A stretch of 64,000 nt of DNA from Shewanella sp. VB17 (GCF_013248905.1 NZ_JABRVS010000001.1:4030001-4094000); one strand, 5' to 3'; numbered from the stretch's first letter, positions 18,414 to 27,866 are shown. Made by a program: numbers and translations. The notes: a model not told the origin generated them from the sequence alone.

Positions 18414-18821
18414 TCACTTTCGTCCCGTTTCAAACGAATCATATCGGGGTAAGCTAGCATCTAGATTTTCCCAATTTGCTTTTGACGATACAAAATTATG
18501 AGAAATAGGTCGTTCGACTATATCTGAATCGAGGATCCCCAACCTTATTCTATAACGGGCAGGATCCTGCTCATTTGAACTATAAACGGGTGAGCCACAA
18601 CGTGAGCAAAAATACCTATTTTTGCCGGGCTTAAATGAAAAGGTACTTAAGCTTTTTTTACCTAATGTTATTTCTAAATCTGCAGAGTTGATGAAACCAT
18701 TTGTGGCAAAAGCGGTACCACTATTTTTCCGGCACAGAGAACAGTGACAGTGAATAATGCTGCTTATTTCACCATTGATTTTTATTTCCACCTCACCGCA
18801 CAAACATTTACCTAAGTACAT
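18414..18821 (-). CDS. GFA family protein (glutathione-dependent formaldehyde-activating fold)
   Basis: The start is placed at ATG 18821 (MYLGKCLCGEV, 135 residues), with GGAGA upstream. The frame is open to 18902, but the extension has no family similarity that I can see. Zinc-binding cysteines are present in order: KCLCGEV, HCHCSLCRKNSG and YFCSRCGSPVY. These are the GFA (CENP-V/Gfa) signature. The family is named for glutathione-dependent formaldehyde activation, but most members have no proven reaction. It is a single gene with its own terminator. Confidence 0.88.
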   Translation of the reverse strand: MYLGKCLCGEVEIKINGEISSIIHCHCSLCRKNSGTAFATNGFINSADLEITLGKKSLSTFSFKPGKNRYFCSRCGSPVYSSNEQDPARYRIRLGILDSDIVERPISHNFVSSKANWENLDASLPRYDSFETGRK

Positions 18822-19011
18822 AATTTGATATATCTCCAAGTTTATTACCGCAGCCTTTAGGGTATAAACATTATAACCTATGAGTTGAGGCCCATATAAC
18901 AACTTAACCTATTAAGCTAATAAAAACATCTATATAGAAAATTTTTAAATGCTTAACACGCTTATACATTGCTCTTTAACCGCCCACAGCTCTTTCGCTT
19001 GTTGTGAGCTA

Positions 19012-20499
19012 TAGTGCTCACTCATAGGTAGGATCTTAAGGGATTACCCAGTATCATTTTGATTGAAAAGTATTATTTTGAATAAAAACTGGAGATTGTA
19101 CTCATCTCATGATCAAATATCTCGTGTGAAAGATCCATCCAACCACGAGAGAGCACGAAATGAAGTTTAACTGCATACCTAAGCGCCTGACAAGTATTCT
19201 TAACTCCACAAGCATTACACAATTAGCTAGAAAGTGTGGTTTTATGCAGCGCATGCGCAACATATCACCGACGGAGCTGGTATTTGCTCTACTTAACACT
19301 TTGGGAACAAGGTCAAATATCAACCTTTCTGATATACATAAGAATTTATGTATTGAACATGGCAAAGGCATTAATTATAAGCCATTTCACAACAAGCTGA
19401 AAAAACCTGAATTAACTCAACTACTTCGAGGTCTTACCGAACAAGCTGCCAAAGAATGGCTATTTGAGCCCTTACAACAAGCCTTGCCGAGCGAATATCC
19501 CTTTAAGGCGATAGAAGCACATGATGGAAGTTCTCTCAAATTACATATTGGTTTAACGGAACAATTTCCAGGTCGATTTACCAAGACTCATCCCGCAGCA
19601 ATGGAGCTACACATGACCATGGACTTGATGTCGGGTGGCTACAATTACCTTGGCATTGCACCGGATTCGGAGAGTGAGAGGCACTATAATCCGTTTGCTT
19701 TTGAAATAAAGGATATCTTGCTACTTATGGATGCTGGTTACTTTAATATCGAATATTGCTATCAGGCTGACAAACATGGTGGTGATGTGATCATGCGGAC
19801 GAACGGTCAAATTAACCCGAATATAATCGCTGCTTTTGATAGCCAAGGAACAGCCATTAAAGCGCTAGTAGGTAAGAAGATGAAGCGAGTTAAATTGAAG
19901 AAAGATCAACTTGTTGACCTTGATGTGCAATGGAGTGACAAGCCGAGTTTACACCGATTAATTGCATTCTGGGATAGAAAAAAATCTGCCATCGGTTATC
20001 TCATCACTAACCTAAAACGAGAGCAATTTCCTGCAGTCAAAGTGTGTGAGTTATATGGACTACGTTGGCAAATAGAGCTATTTTTCAAAGAATTAAAATC
20101 ATATAGCGGCTTAAAAAGCTTCAACACAAGGAGTAAATCCATCGCTGAGAGCTTAGTCTGGGCGAGTATGCTGACTTTATTACTCAAGCGTTTTATCGCC
20201 AAAGTGAGTGGCGAAATACACAAGGTGATGATTTCAACACAAAAGGTTGCTCGATGTGCAAACGATTGGCTCCCAGATATTCTAAAAGCACTGAGATCGG
20301 GACGAGAATATAGAATAAAAAATCAACTAAGGAAGTGGTGTCGATACTTAAGTGAATATGCTTGTAGATCACAGCCTAAAAGAGATAACGAGACACTGTT
20401 TGTTCAGTTAACTGAACATGCCAACGCTGCTAATAATGTATAAACCTTTATATTTAAAGGGCTGCAGCACCTTAAAGACTAACTTATGATTGCTCACTA
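19012..20499 (+). mobile_element. IS4-family insertion sequence, apparently intact
   Basis: An element of about 1.49 kb with one transposase gene. The ends are imperfect inverted repeats of about 30 bp: the left end begins TAGTGCTCACTCATAGGTAG at 19012, and the reverse complement of the right end begins TAGTGAGCAATCATAAGTTA at 20499. Exact ends are inferred from this match. No target-site duplication could be seen. Confidence 0.75.
19160..20443 (+). CDS. IS4-family transposase (DDE)
   Basis: A 427-residue DDE transposase, full length and without stops. Candidate catalytic residues are D in AHDGSSLKL, D in LLMDAGYFN and E in YGLRWQIELFFKELK. The last segment is an exact Y-(2)-R-(3)-E-(6)-K signature of the IS4 family. 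It catalyses cut-and-paste transposition of the element whose inverted repeats lie at 19012 and 20499. Being intact, it may be active. Confidence 0.93.
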   Translation: MKFNCIPKRLTSILNSTSITQLARKCGFMQRMRNISPTELVFALLNTLGTRSNINLSDIHKNLCIEHGKGINYKPFHNKLKKPELTQLLRGLTEQAAKEWLFEPLQQALPSEYPFKAIEAHDGSSLKLHIGLTEQFPGRFTKTHPAAMELHMTMDLMSGGYNYLGIAPDSESERHYNPFAFEIKDILLLMDAGYFNIEYCYQADKHGGDVIMRTNGQINPNIIAAFDSQGTAIKALVGKKMKRVKLKKDQLVDLDVQWSDKPSLHRLIAFWDRKKSAIGYLITNLKREQFPAVKVCELYGLRWQIELFFKELKSYSGLKSFNTRSKSIAESLVWASMLTLLLKRFIAKVSGEIHKVMISTQKVARCANDWLPDILKALRSGREYRIKNQLRKWCRYLSEYACRSQPKRDNETLFVQLTEHANAANNV

Positions 20500-20542
20500 A
20501 TGTATGCTTACCGTCATAAAGAAAGCTGATCCCCAAATCAAA

Positions 20543-20734
20543 CTATAGATCTATCCATCCAGATACGGTGTCGGATTTTACCAATAATATTTGGGCAATT
20601 TTCTTGAGACTGAATCCATGATAACTACTCAATATTGCATGAGCACGCGTTCTACAGCGATATTTAGGATGATTTTTGAATGCTTCTTCCAGCGTAGTGA
20701 ACTCATGTTCTAACAGTGATCTAACTTGTTTCAT
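20543..20734 (-). pseudogene. N-terminal remnant of an IS630-type transposase
   Basis: A 63-codon fragment that reads like the helix-turn-helix start of IS630-family transposases: RCRTRAHAILSSYHGFSLKK followed by IAQILLVKSDTVSGWIDL, then a stop. Intact relatives continue with a DDE catalytic domain, which is missing. It ends 43 bp from the right end of the IS4 element, so the IS4 insertion or a linked deletion may have removed the rest. The family assignment is from motif memory and the part is short. Confidence 0.65.
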
Positions 20735-21108
20735 ATAAAAAATAATGAGTAAATTCAGTAAGTAGTTATACGTAAATCGTGATTTTGATGCAAGATTAAA
20801 AATGTAAAAAATCAGTGTTTAAATAACGTTCTAATTAGTGGTAATTTTATACTCAGGTACTTATCTAAATAACAATAAACTTAATAAAAACTGGTCTAAC
20901 CATAGACAAAATACACGTTACAAATCTATAAATACTGATATATTAAAAATATGATTCTATTAATTGCTAGAACTCAATAATCATCAGCGATATATTTCAA
21001 AGGGAATAACTAAGAAGTGAAAAGTGAAAAGTGAAAAGTGAAAAGTAAAATTTCTAGTCAAAACGATTACAATTGCAAGCGAATCGACAATATTACATTA
21101 TTTTTGAC
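20735..21108. other. AT-rich spacer between the IS630 remnant and the cold-shock terminator
   Basis: About 370 bp of very AT-rich sequence with no gene I can support. Its only distinct structure is the short GTGAAAA tandem repeat listed separately. Confidence 0.5.
21017..21050 (+). repeat. Heptamer tandem repeat GTGAAAA
   Basis: Four perfect copies of GTGAAAA in direct tandem (21017-21044), followed by a degenerate GTAAAA. This is a simple-sequence tract in an intergenic region that could vary in copy number by slipped-strand replication. Confidence 0.9.
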
Positions 21109-21135
21109 AAAAAAAAGACTGCCATTGGGCAGTCT
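21109..21135 (-). terminator. Intrinsic terminator of the cold-shock gene
   Basis: On the minus strand AGACTGCC-CAAT-GGCAGTCT forms a perfect 8-bp stem with a 4-nt loop, followed directly by a run of Ts. It lies 26 bp beyond the csp stop codon. Confidence 0.95.
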
Positions 21136-21160
21136 AATTTTTAACCTAGAAAAATCTAGA

Positions 21161-21373
21161 TTACATAGGTACTACATTAGCAGCTTGAAGGCCTTTTTGA
21201 CCTTGCTCAACTTCAAAAGATACTTTTTGACCTTCTGCAAGAGTCTTGAAACCGTCTGAAGTAATAGCACGGAAGTGAACAAATACGTCAGGACCGCCAT
21301 TTTCTTGAGAAATAAAACCGAAACCTTTCTCTTCGTTAAACCATTTTACAGTGCCAGTAGTTGAATTAGACAT
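21161..21373 (-). CDS. CspA-family cold-shock protein
   Basis: A 70-residue single OB-fold protein from ATG 21373 (MSNSTTGTVKWF) with AAGGGA upstream. Nucleic-acid binding motifs RNP1 (KGFGFI, residues 16-21) and RNP2 (VFVHF, 30-34) are intact. Such proteins melt RNA structure or act as RNA chaperones. Which Csp paralogue it is, and whether it is cold-induced, cannot be told. The upstream spacer is long, as is common for csp genes with a structured leader. A strong terminator follows. Confidence 0.95.
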   Translation of the reverse strand: MSNSTTGTVKWFNEEKGFGFISQENGGPDVFVHFRAITSDGFKTLAEGQKVSFEVEQGQKGLQAANVVPM

Positions 21374-22089
21374 TTTGTGTCCCTTATATAAATTCATTAA
21401 ATTTATCGCGAAAATGCGAAGTGCTGAGAAGCTGAATTATTAAGTATTACGATGAAGCTAAGGGAAACACACTACCGAGACAAACTTACGAAGATCTGAC
21501 TGAGGGTTCTACTTTTACTTAATTCTTATCTTTAATAACTCTTACAACAGAGCAAAATAATAATAGCATACTTTTATTATTTGTAAACATATAAAGTCAT
21601 TATATTATTCCTTAGCACAAAAACAACACCAAGAAAAATACACAAGCCATTGAATTAAATGCAGTTAACTTGATATTGCATATAACTAAAACACATCAAT
21701 TTAGTTATTTTTAACATTAACGCCGTTATCTTTTTTATCTAAATGGAATCAATCACAATAATGAAACACACTGCAGCCTGAAGATAAAGACAATCATGTA
21801 ATCATAAGCTTAACCTTACCTCACAGTCCACTCCCATTGTCTCTACAATTTTACTCATCATGATGAAGAAAAAAGCAATTATTTTTCTAAACTGAGATCT
21901 AACGCAAGGTTATCAAAGCATCACTCATGATAAAAAGAACAAAGAGTGGCTTAAAATGACATTGACTTAACAACACTATACTGAAAGAGTAAAGCGACAA
22001 TTAACATCAAAACGAATATATAGTGTTAGTCGATTTATAATAGCGATATCTACGATCGCATCAGTATTCGCATAACAGGTAGGTAGCAT
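21374..22089. other. Spacer upstream of csp and of the 120-residue gene
   Basis: About 715 bp, AT-rich. The part next to csp presumably holds its promoter and leader, but I could not place a promoter with confidence. I saw no coding remnant or RNA gene in the rest. Confidence 0.5.
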
Positions 22090-22452
22090 ATGACAGCAAT
22101 TTCTCATGTATACAACTATACAGTTCGATGCCCACACATCAAAGATCCTTCACACCCTACAACATGGCAAAACCATATTGAGTTTAACCAATCATGTGAA
22201 ATAGGCTTAAACAGGTTAACTAAATGGCATGACCGTTCTGGTCATCGTATCTTTGAAATTGATGGCTTTGTAGTACGAGAAGCAAATACTGAAAGCGCCT
22301 ATTTTGCTATGCAAACCAGTCGACTTAAGGCTGACGGACATGCCATTGTCACTTTTAAAATTTATATGGATGATGATACTAAAGACACATCGGTCGAAGA
22401 GATCATGCAATACCTGATTGAAGACTATGGTAACAAAATCACCAATCTTTAA
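22090..22452 (+). CDS. Conserved-looking hypothetical protein
   Basis: A 120-residue soluble protein with no signal peptide or membrane segment. ATG 22090 follows AGGTAGGTAGC, a fair ribosome site. Composition is ordinary, with several histidines and tryptophans in the first half (CPHIKDPSHPTTWQNH) and an acidic C-terminal helix (SVEEIMQYLIEDYG). I do not recognise the family. The coding character (ribosome site, no stops, balanced composition) supports a real gene. Confidence 0.7.
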   Translation: MTAISHVYNYTVRCPHIKDPSHPTTWQNHIEFNQSCEIGLNRLTKWHDRSGHRIFEIDGFVVREANTESAYFAMQTSRLKADGHAIVTFKIYMDDDTKDTSVEEIMQYLIEDYGNKITNL

Positions 22453-22976
22453 CGTCTATGTTAATGAATATATTCATTAAGCTTCAAATGCCGTCTAGAT
22501 CATAATGGCGGCACAAAATTTATCCTTAATGCCGCTACTATCCATGGCCAAATAAGCGTCATTAAAAATATGTTGAATATATCATGGCAAGAGAGTAAGT
22601 GATTGATAATAATTACATCCAAATATATTAGATCTGTGTCCTACCCTGTACTTAAAAAACGAACAAAAGAAACAATTCACTATTTAAGAAACAGCACCAA
22701 ATCTGGCGTGTATCAAGGATAATGCCACTTAATGGACGAGTGATACTTCGATTATAGATAACTGAGCATTAAAACCCAAGCTTGATAAAGATCCTACATT
22801 AGTCTAAAAAAATCCTGGTCATTGACATCTTAGGTCCAAGTGGTTTTTGATCATTTATCATATCCAAACACATCGCTGAAATAGTGAGTTAATGAAGACA
22901 AGAGTGATGAGGCTGCGCGCCGTATAGCACATACGGCGTTGAAAAATAAATGACAACAAAAGACATTAGCAATCAA
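22453..22976. other. Spacer with two palindromes between the unknown gene and the BCCT gene
   Basis: A 524-bp gap where genes converge. It holds a perfect 20-bp palindrome (TTAATGAATA and its complement, 22461-22480) just after the unknown gene, and an 8-bp hairpin (CGCCGTAT/ATACGGCG, 22918-22938) just after the BCCT gene. Either may terminate transcription, though neither has a clear T-run. No coding remnant was recognised. Confidence 0.5.
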
Positions 22977-24527
22977 CTAATAAGACTTATCACCTTTATA
23001 CATAATGACCTCTTTGATCAAAATACAGCTTTGCGCCATTAAAATCAAGGTGAATGGCACAGCGCCTAATATGGCAATTTGCTTATTTAAATCAATGTCA
23101 TTTTTCAAAATTAACGCTGTGGTAATAGACACTAAAGCTAAGCTCCACATCAACTTAGCCCCTAATCTAGGGCTTCCAGTCAACATACCACTGACATATA
23201 TTGCAGAGTCCGCACTAGTGATCACAAAGGTCACCAACAACACAATTGCACCGTAACTTAATATATTCCCGTAGGGCAAAGATGCTAAAAATGAAAACAG
23301 TCCATAAGTCACATCACTATCGGTTGCGGCGATCACATCATTTAAAATATTCATTTCAAGTACACTGCCACCAAAAGCACTAAACCAAATAATAGTCATA
23401 ACTGTTGGGATTAATAAGGTGCAGAGTAAATATTGACGCACACTTCGGCCACGACTGATCCTAGCGATAAATGGACCAACAAACGGAGCCCAAGCTATCC
23501 ACCAGACAAAGTAGATAATACTCCATCCCTCACTCCAATTACGCGACTGTGGATCGATGGAAAATGAAATAGAAGGCAACAGTCTTAAATAACTAGCCGT
23601 GGAAGTAAGCGCAGTTCTAACCACCTTAAAAGGATCAACGATAGCGACAATAGCAGTCAACATAGCAACCACTAACAGCAAGTTAAACAGGCTCATCTGT
23701 TTAATGCCTCTCTCTAAGCCTAATGTCGAAGACACAGTAAAAACCAATGCTATAATCATCAGTAATCCTAAGCGAAACATCAAACCAGCAATATCCCAAG
23801 GCACGATTGCTTGTAAACAACTTTGTACTAACGCTATGGTATTGGCTAACGTTCCTGCTACACCAAAAATAACCGCAATCACAGCTAAAAAATCAAAAAC
23901 CTCAAACTTACTCCCCTTTATTTTATCAGTAAAACTGGCGGAAATAGTCATGCTTCTAGAGCGATTAAAAGCAAACCAAGCCATCACTAAACCTGAGATA
24001 GCATAGACTCCCCAAGCATGCATACCCCAATGAAAATAGGTCAGAGCTAAGGCAGTATCTTTTGCATTTTCGACGTTAGAAGACAAAGGAGAATTTGCAA
24101 CAAAAAAAGGCGGATGAGCAAAATGAACAATTGGCTCTGCAACCCCCCAAAAAATAAGCCCTGATCCCATACCGGCGGTAAATAACATCGCCGTCCAACT
24201 GATAAAACCAAATTCTGGTTTTTCATCTTTCTTGCCTAATCTCACCTTACCAAATGGTGTCACGACAATAATCAATGACAAAATAACCAACAAAGAAGGA
24301 AAAATAATAAATGCCAGACCATACTCCTTAACGACATAGTCTGTAACACTTGCCGCTAACGTAACAGCCGTTTCAGGAAACAGTAAAAATATAGCCGCAA
24401 GCGAAAGACAAGAAATAAAACCGATCATCTTCTTACTGAAGTAGGCTTGGATGTCCAAGCGAGTTTTAGGGAAAGCGAGACTGAACTGACTTGATAAATT
24501 ACTGACACGTGTTGATGTTTTCTTCAT
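22977..24527 (-). CDS. BCCT family betaine/choline/carnitine transporter
   Basis: A twelve-helix secondary transporter for quaternary ammonium compounds. Family signatures are FTAGMGSGLIFWGVAEPIVH and VWWIAWAPFVGPFIARISRG with RGRSVR following. The start is placed at ATG 24527 (MKKTSTRVS, 516 residues). ATG 24557 is possible, and neither has a good ribosome site. Substrate and coupling ion (Na+ or H+) are not determinable by eye. It is divergent from the porin gene with a 316-bp gap from this start. Confidence 0.92.
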   Translation of the reverse strand: MKKTSTRVSNLSSQFSLAFPKTRLDIQAYFSKKMIGFISCLSLAAIFLLFPETAVTLAASVTDYVVKEYGLAFIIFPSLLVILSLIIVVTPFGKVRLGKKDEKPEFGFISWTAMLFTAGMGSGLIFWGVAEPIVHFAHPPFFVANSPLSSNVENAKDTALALTYFHWGMHAWGVYAISGLVMAWFAFNRSRSMTISASFTDKIKGSKFEVFDFLAVIAVIFGVAGTLANTIALVQSCLQAIVPWDIAGLMFRLGLLMIIALVFTVSSTLGLERGIKQMSLFNLLLVVAMLTAIVAIVDPFKVVRTALTSTASYLRLLPSISFSIDPQSRNWSEGWSIIYFVWWIAWAPFVGPFIARISRGRSVRQYLLCTLLIPTVMTIIWFSAFGGSVLEMNILNDVIAATDSDVTYGLFSFLASLPYGNILSYGAIVLLVTFVITSADSAIYVSGMLTGSPRLGAKLMWSLALVSITTALILKNDIDLNKQIAILGAVPFTLILMAQSCILIKEVIMYKGDKSY

Positions 24528-24843
24528 AAAAAATATTGACTGTAAACAAACTTGCATGAACTGAAAAGAAAAATACTATCAATATCGCTGACCAAAAACA
24601 ATCAGACGCCTAATTTAAGTATGTATTTACCCTCGCTCCTTAAATACAGCGCAAGGTGTTCATTATCTACAAACCTACTTATTGCTTATGAAGCGAAAAG
24701 CAAGCTTGTGAGTCAGCTCTTTAATGAACTTACATACTAGATCTCTACATATAAATCAATTTATTACCTTAAAAAGTGGCACCTATCTAGATTTATCCTA
24801 ATCTTGTACTAAATAAACACATGATCAATTTTGAGAATAACAT

Positions 24844-25926
24844 ATGAAACAAAAAATTATGCTCGGTTTATCCTCTTTATTACTGACAACATCCGCACTT
24901 GCTGAAATTAACATTTCTGGTTTTGCATCTGTTGTTGGAGGCCAAGTCCTTGAAGGATCGGGTATAGCAGAATATGGTTTAGACCCTACATTTCTTGCAG
25001 ATTATCCTTCAGTAGGCGCTTATAATGAAGATAAAATCAGTTTTAATCCTGATACTCTTTTAGGGTTACAATTTTCTGCTGATTTATTGGATGGATTATC
25101 CGCAACAATGCAACTTGTAGCCCGTGGTGTCGATAACTTCGAGGCCGATTTTGAGTGGGCCTATTTATCCTATAATATGAGTGAAAGCTGGACCATACAA
25201 GCAGGTAAGAAGCGTCTTCCATTATATTATTACAGTGATTTTTTTGATGTTGGTTACGCTTATCCTTGGATCCGTCCCCCAGCAGATAACTACACATGGC
25301 AAATATCCAACTATACCGGGATCAGTGCGTTATATAATTATCAGCTTGGTGACTGGAGTATGAGTGGTCAATTTTATTATGGGGAAGAAGACAGTGAGCC
25401 CAACAAACTCTTATCAGAATTTTTCTTTGGTGAAAAAACTCGTGAAATTTGGAAAGACATTGCAGGCATCGTATTACAATTTAATAGAGATTGGCTTGAT
25501 ATTCGTGCAACCCACATGCAATACGGCAATGAAAGGTATAGAAGTGACGTTCAGGTAATATGGAATGATGGCACGAATACACGTAAGGGGAAATTTTACG
25601 GTTTATCCGTTAACATTGAATATGACAATGTTATCATATTGACAGAATTAAACCGTTTAACGATAGAAGGAACTGACAATGACACTTATCTAGTGACGTT
25701 TGGCTATCGATTTGACGACTTAATGCCATATGTATCTTACTCAGATTTTGATGATGGCGAAGGTGGTGAGGTTCATAATACAAGCTCATTGGGTATTCGC
25801 TGGGATTTTCATCCATCAGCAGCATTAAAAATTCAATATGATGATATTGAAGATAATGGAGGCCCTGACTTAAAAGTAGCGGGAGATTCTACATCCCTTA
25901 CTGTTGGGATCGATGTTGTATTTTAA
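24844..25926 (+). CDS. Outer-membrane porin-like beta-barrel protein
   Basis: A 360-residue protein with a clear signal peptide (MKQKIMLGLSSLLLTTSALA, cleaved before EINISGF). Alternating hydrophobic and polar residues and frequent aromatic girdle positions run throughout, and the C-terminal residue is Phe (SLTVGIDVVF), as required for outer-membrane insertion. Segments such as WAYLSYNMSESWTIQAGKKR resemble general porins. It probably forms a diffusion channel; the substrate is unknown. A binding-protein gene follows after 65 bp and may be co-transcribed. Confidence 0.8.
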   Translation: MKQKIMLGLSSLLLTTSALAEINISGFASVVGGQVLEGSGIAEYGLDPTFLADYPSVGAYNEDKISFNPDTLLGLQFSADLLDGLSATMQLVARGVDNFEADFEWAYLSYNMSESWTIQAGKKRLPLYYYSDFFDVGYAYPWIRPPADNYTWQISNYTGISALYNYQLGDWSMSGQFYYGEEDSEPNKLLSEFFFGEKTREIWKDIAGIVLQFNRDWLDIRATHMQYGNERYRSDVQVIWNDGTNTRKGKFYGLSVNIEYDNVIILTELNRLTIEGTDNDTYLVTFGYRFDDLMPYVSYSDFDDGEGGEVHNTSSLGIRWDFHPSAALKIQYDDIEDNGGPDLKVAGDSTSLTVGIDVVF

Positions 25927-25991
25927 TGACATGACAAATACAGAAAACACCCAAGTCCAAGAAATGAAATGCTTGTATGAAGGTGTCGAAG

Positions 25992-26858
25992 ATGAAGAGA
26001 TATACTAACCTTTACCTGAGTATTCGAGCTCATAAAATTGCGTTGTCAGGCATATTCCAGTTACCCTTTATGATTAACTGGAATATGCCAATTAAAGTAA
26101 TGACAATGCTATATCTAGCTATCATACACCTTACTTTCATTACCAATATTAACGCTGAGGAACTGTCTCAACTTGAATACTTAACAGAGTCATACCCTCC
26201 AAACAATTACATCAAAGAAGGCAAACTAGAAGGTATTTCAGTCGATTTACTTCTTGCCTCTATGGCTTCACTCAATGAGCCTTTAGATATCAGCCAGATT
26301 CAATTACTTCCTTGGTCTAGGGGATATATGATGGTGAATTCACGTAAAAATAGAGTATTATTCTCCATGACTCGCACACCAGCAAGAGAAAAACTTTTCT
26401 CTTGGGTAGGACCAATTACCACCACTCGTGTGGTGTTATTTTCTCGTCAGCAAGATAAGATAGTAATAGATGATATTGACTCATTAAATAAATATACTAT
26501 CGGTGTGATTCGTGGTGATGTAGGTGAGTCATTACTCATATCCTCCGGTGTTAATGATAAGCAACTTATACGAGTCAATAATGTAACTTCATTGTTTAAA
26601 ATGCTAAATCTAGGTCGTATCGACTTATTTTCCTATGAAGAAAATGCTGGCCGCTGGTTCATCAAAGAAACAAAATTGAATACAGAAGACTTTAAGGTCG
26701 TCCACACTTTACAAGAAAGTGATCTGTACTTTGCTGTTAGCTTAGGCACTCAACAAAAGTTAATTGATAAGTTACAATTAGCTGTCGAAAACGTTAAAAA
26801 AAATACATTAGAAAATGGTAAGACACAATATGAAATGATCATGGAAAAATATAAATAA
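25992..26858 (+). CDS. Periplasmic substrate-binding protein (SBP family 3-like)
   Basis: Resembles the amino-acid binding protein fold: LEYLTESYPPNNYIKEGKLEG near the N-terminus, then LLPWSRGYMMVNSRKNRVLFSMTRTPAREKLFSWVGP and YTIGVIRGDVGES. No ABC permease is nearby, so it may be an orphan sensor or scavenging protein. The start is unsure. ATG 25992 has the best ribosome site (AAGG). ATG 26085 would place a normal signal peptide (MPIKVMTMLYLAIIHLTFIT...) at the N-terminus and give 257 residues, the usual size. A strong hairpin overlaps that inner start. Confidence 0.78.
   Translation: MKRYTNLYLSIRAHKIALSGIFQLPFMINWNMPIKVMTMLYLAIIHLTFITNINAEELSQLEYLTESYPPNNYIKEGKLEGISVDLLLASMASLNEPLDISQIQLLPWSRGYMMVNSRKNRVLFSMTRTPAREKLFSWVGPITTTRVVLFSRQQDKIVIDDIDSLNKYTIGVIRGDVGESLLISSGVNDKQLIRVNNVTSLFKMLNLGRIDLFSYEENAGRWFIKETKLNTEDFKVVHTLQESDLYFAVSLGTQQKLIDKLQLAVENVKKNTLENGKTQYEMIMEKYK
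26049..26089 (+). other. Perfect 15-bp inverted repeat overlapping a possible start codon
   Basis: Arms GGCATATTCCAGTTA (26049-26063) and TAACTGGAATATGCC (26075-26089) are perfectly complementary around an 11-nt loop. The second arm contains ATG 26085, a candidate start of the binding-protein gene. It has no T-run, so it is not a simple terminator. Confidence 0.85.
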
Positions 26859-26913
26859 CTTCAACATTCAATCTAAGATTAATAGTGAAAATGGTTATTG
26901 AGACAATACTAAC

Positions 26914-26942
26914 CCATATGGTGAGTAATACTCACCATATGG
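26914..26942. terminator. 29-bp palindrome between the converging SBP and AraC genes
   Basis: CCATATGGTGAGTA-A-TACTCACCATATGG is a perfect palindrome with 14-bp arms. TAAC/GTTA flanks extend it further with one bulge. It lies 56 bp after the SBP stop and 43 bp from the AraC stop, so a bidirectional terminator is likely. Only a weak T-rich stretch follows. Confidence 0.6.
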
Positions 26943-26984
26943 TTACTTTTCCTTACACTCATTAATACTTAATCACATGACTTG

Positions 26985-27866
26985 TCATGTAAGTGGCAAA
27001 TAAATATCAGTAACAAGGTCATGCTCTGCAACTTCAGGAAAGAAGTTTTGATAGTGGAAGAAAACGGGCGAACCTCTTAACACTTCACCACTTTTTGGCA
27101 ACCATTGCCCATAAAGATAATGCACCTTGCTCTCTAAGTTATCATGAGTCCCTCGATGGCGAAGTACTGCGCAACGTCCTCCCTCAATGGTTTTATTTAT
27201 CACACCATATTCATTTTTCGGCACGCTATCGATAACGGAACCACAAATATCAAATCTGTACTCCTCTACAGATACAGACTTAGGATCATCATAAATTATC
27301 CCAAATGTCCGGCTTTTTGCCACTGGCGATAATCCCGTTTTTTTACGCCAAACAATAAATCTAGCGACCGACTCATTCACTAACTCTGGCGCCCCTTTAT
27401 GTTCATAAACCGCTATTTTAGTCTCTGTAAAGTTAACCACATCAACCTGCTGTTCTCGCCCCAGACCCTGACCCATTCTATTACTCCTAAATTGATATTT
27501 ATCATTCCATATCAACCAATTAGGTTGACGGCGAAATTCAGTAGGAGATTGTTCGAAGGCTTTCTTAAATGCCCGAGAAAAAGATTCTGGATAATCAAAC
27601 TTCGCATCGAAAGCAATATCAATAATCTTGGCACCATGGTCAAAGCAAAGACGGTAAGATGCTCTTTTTAGGCGTAAAAGTTGAATATATTTTCCAATGC
27701 TAATGTCCATATAAGTTGAAAATTGACGATGAAAGTGGAACTGAGAAAAACCGGTAAACTGACTCAGGTGTTTAACTGTTAGTTCTTCATCTAAATTGGC
27801 ATAGATATAATCGCAAACCCGCTCCATACTTTTATCGTAATCACTTAATTTTGTACTATTTACCAT
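26985..27866 (-). CDS. AraC-family regulator with C-terminal GyrI-like effector domain
   Basis: A 293-residue protein. Residues about 10-110 form the double helix-turn-helix of AraC proteins (LTVKHLSQFTGFSQFHFHRQF and the second helix pair ending in FSRAFKKAFEQSPTEFRR). Residues about 140-293 match the GyrI/Rob-type small-molecule binding domain (ETKIAVYEHKGAPE..., PVFFHYQNFFPEV, TDIYLPL). Such proteins sense hydrophobic or cationic compounds and often control efflux. The target is unknown. Confidence 0.9.
   Translation of the reverse strand: MVNSTKLSDYDKSMERVCDYIYANLDEELTVKHLSQFTGFSQFHFHRQFSTYMDISIGKYIQLLRLKRASYRLCFDHGAKIIDIAFDAKFDYPESFSRAFKKAFEQSPTEFRRQPNWLIWNDKYQFRSNRMGQGLGREQQVDVVNFTETKIAVYEHKGAPELVNESVARFIVWRKKTGLSPVAKSRTFGIIYDDPKSVSVEEYRFDICGSVIDSVPKNEYGVINKTIEGGRCAVLRHRGTHDNLESKVHYLYGQWLPKSGEVLRGSPVFFHYQNFFPEVAEHDLVTDIYLPLT

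Noticed and set aside
21017..21050. Short direct repeats as a possible CRISPR array
   Set aside because: The repeat unit is 7 bp with no spacers and no cas genes nearby; it is a simple tandem tract.
23599..24006. 135-codon plus-strand open frame over the BCCT gene
   Set aside because: It is a shadow of the transporter on the opposite strand, rich in Ile, Lys and Asn, without family motifs.
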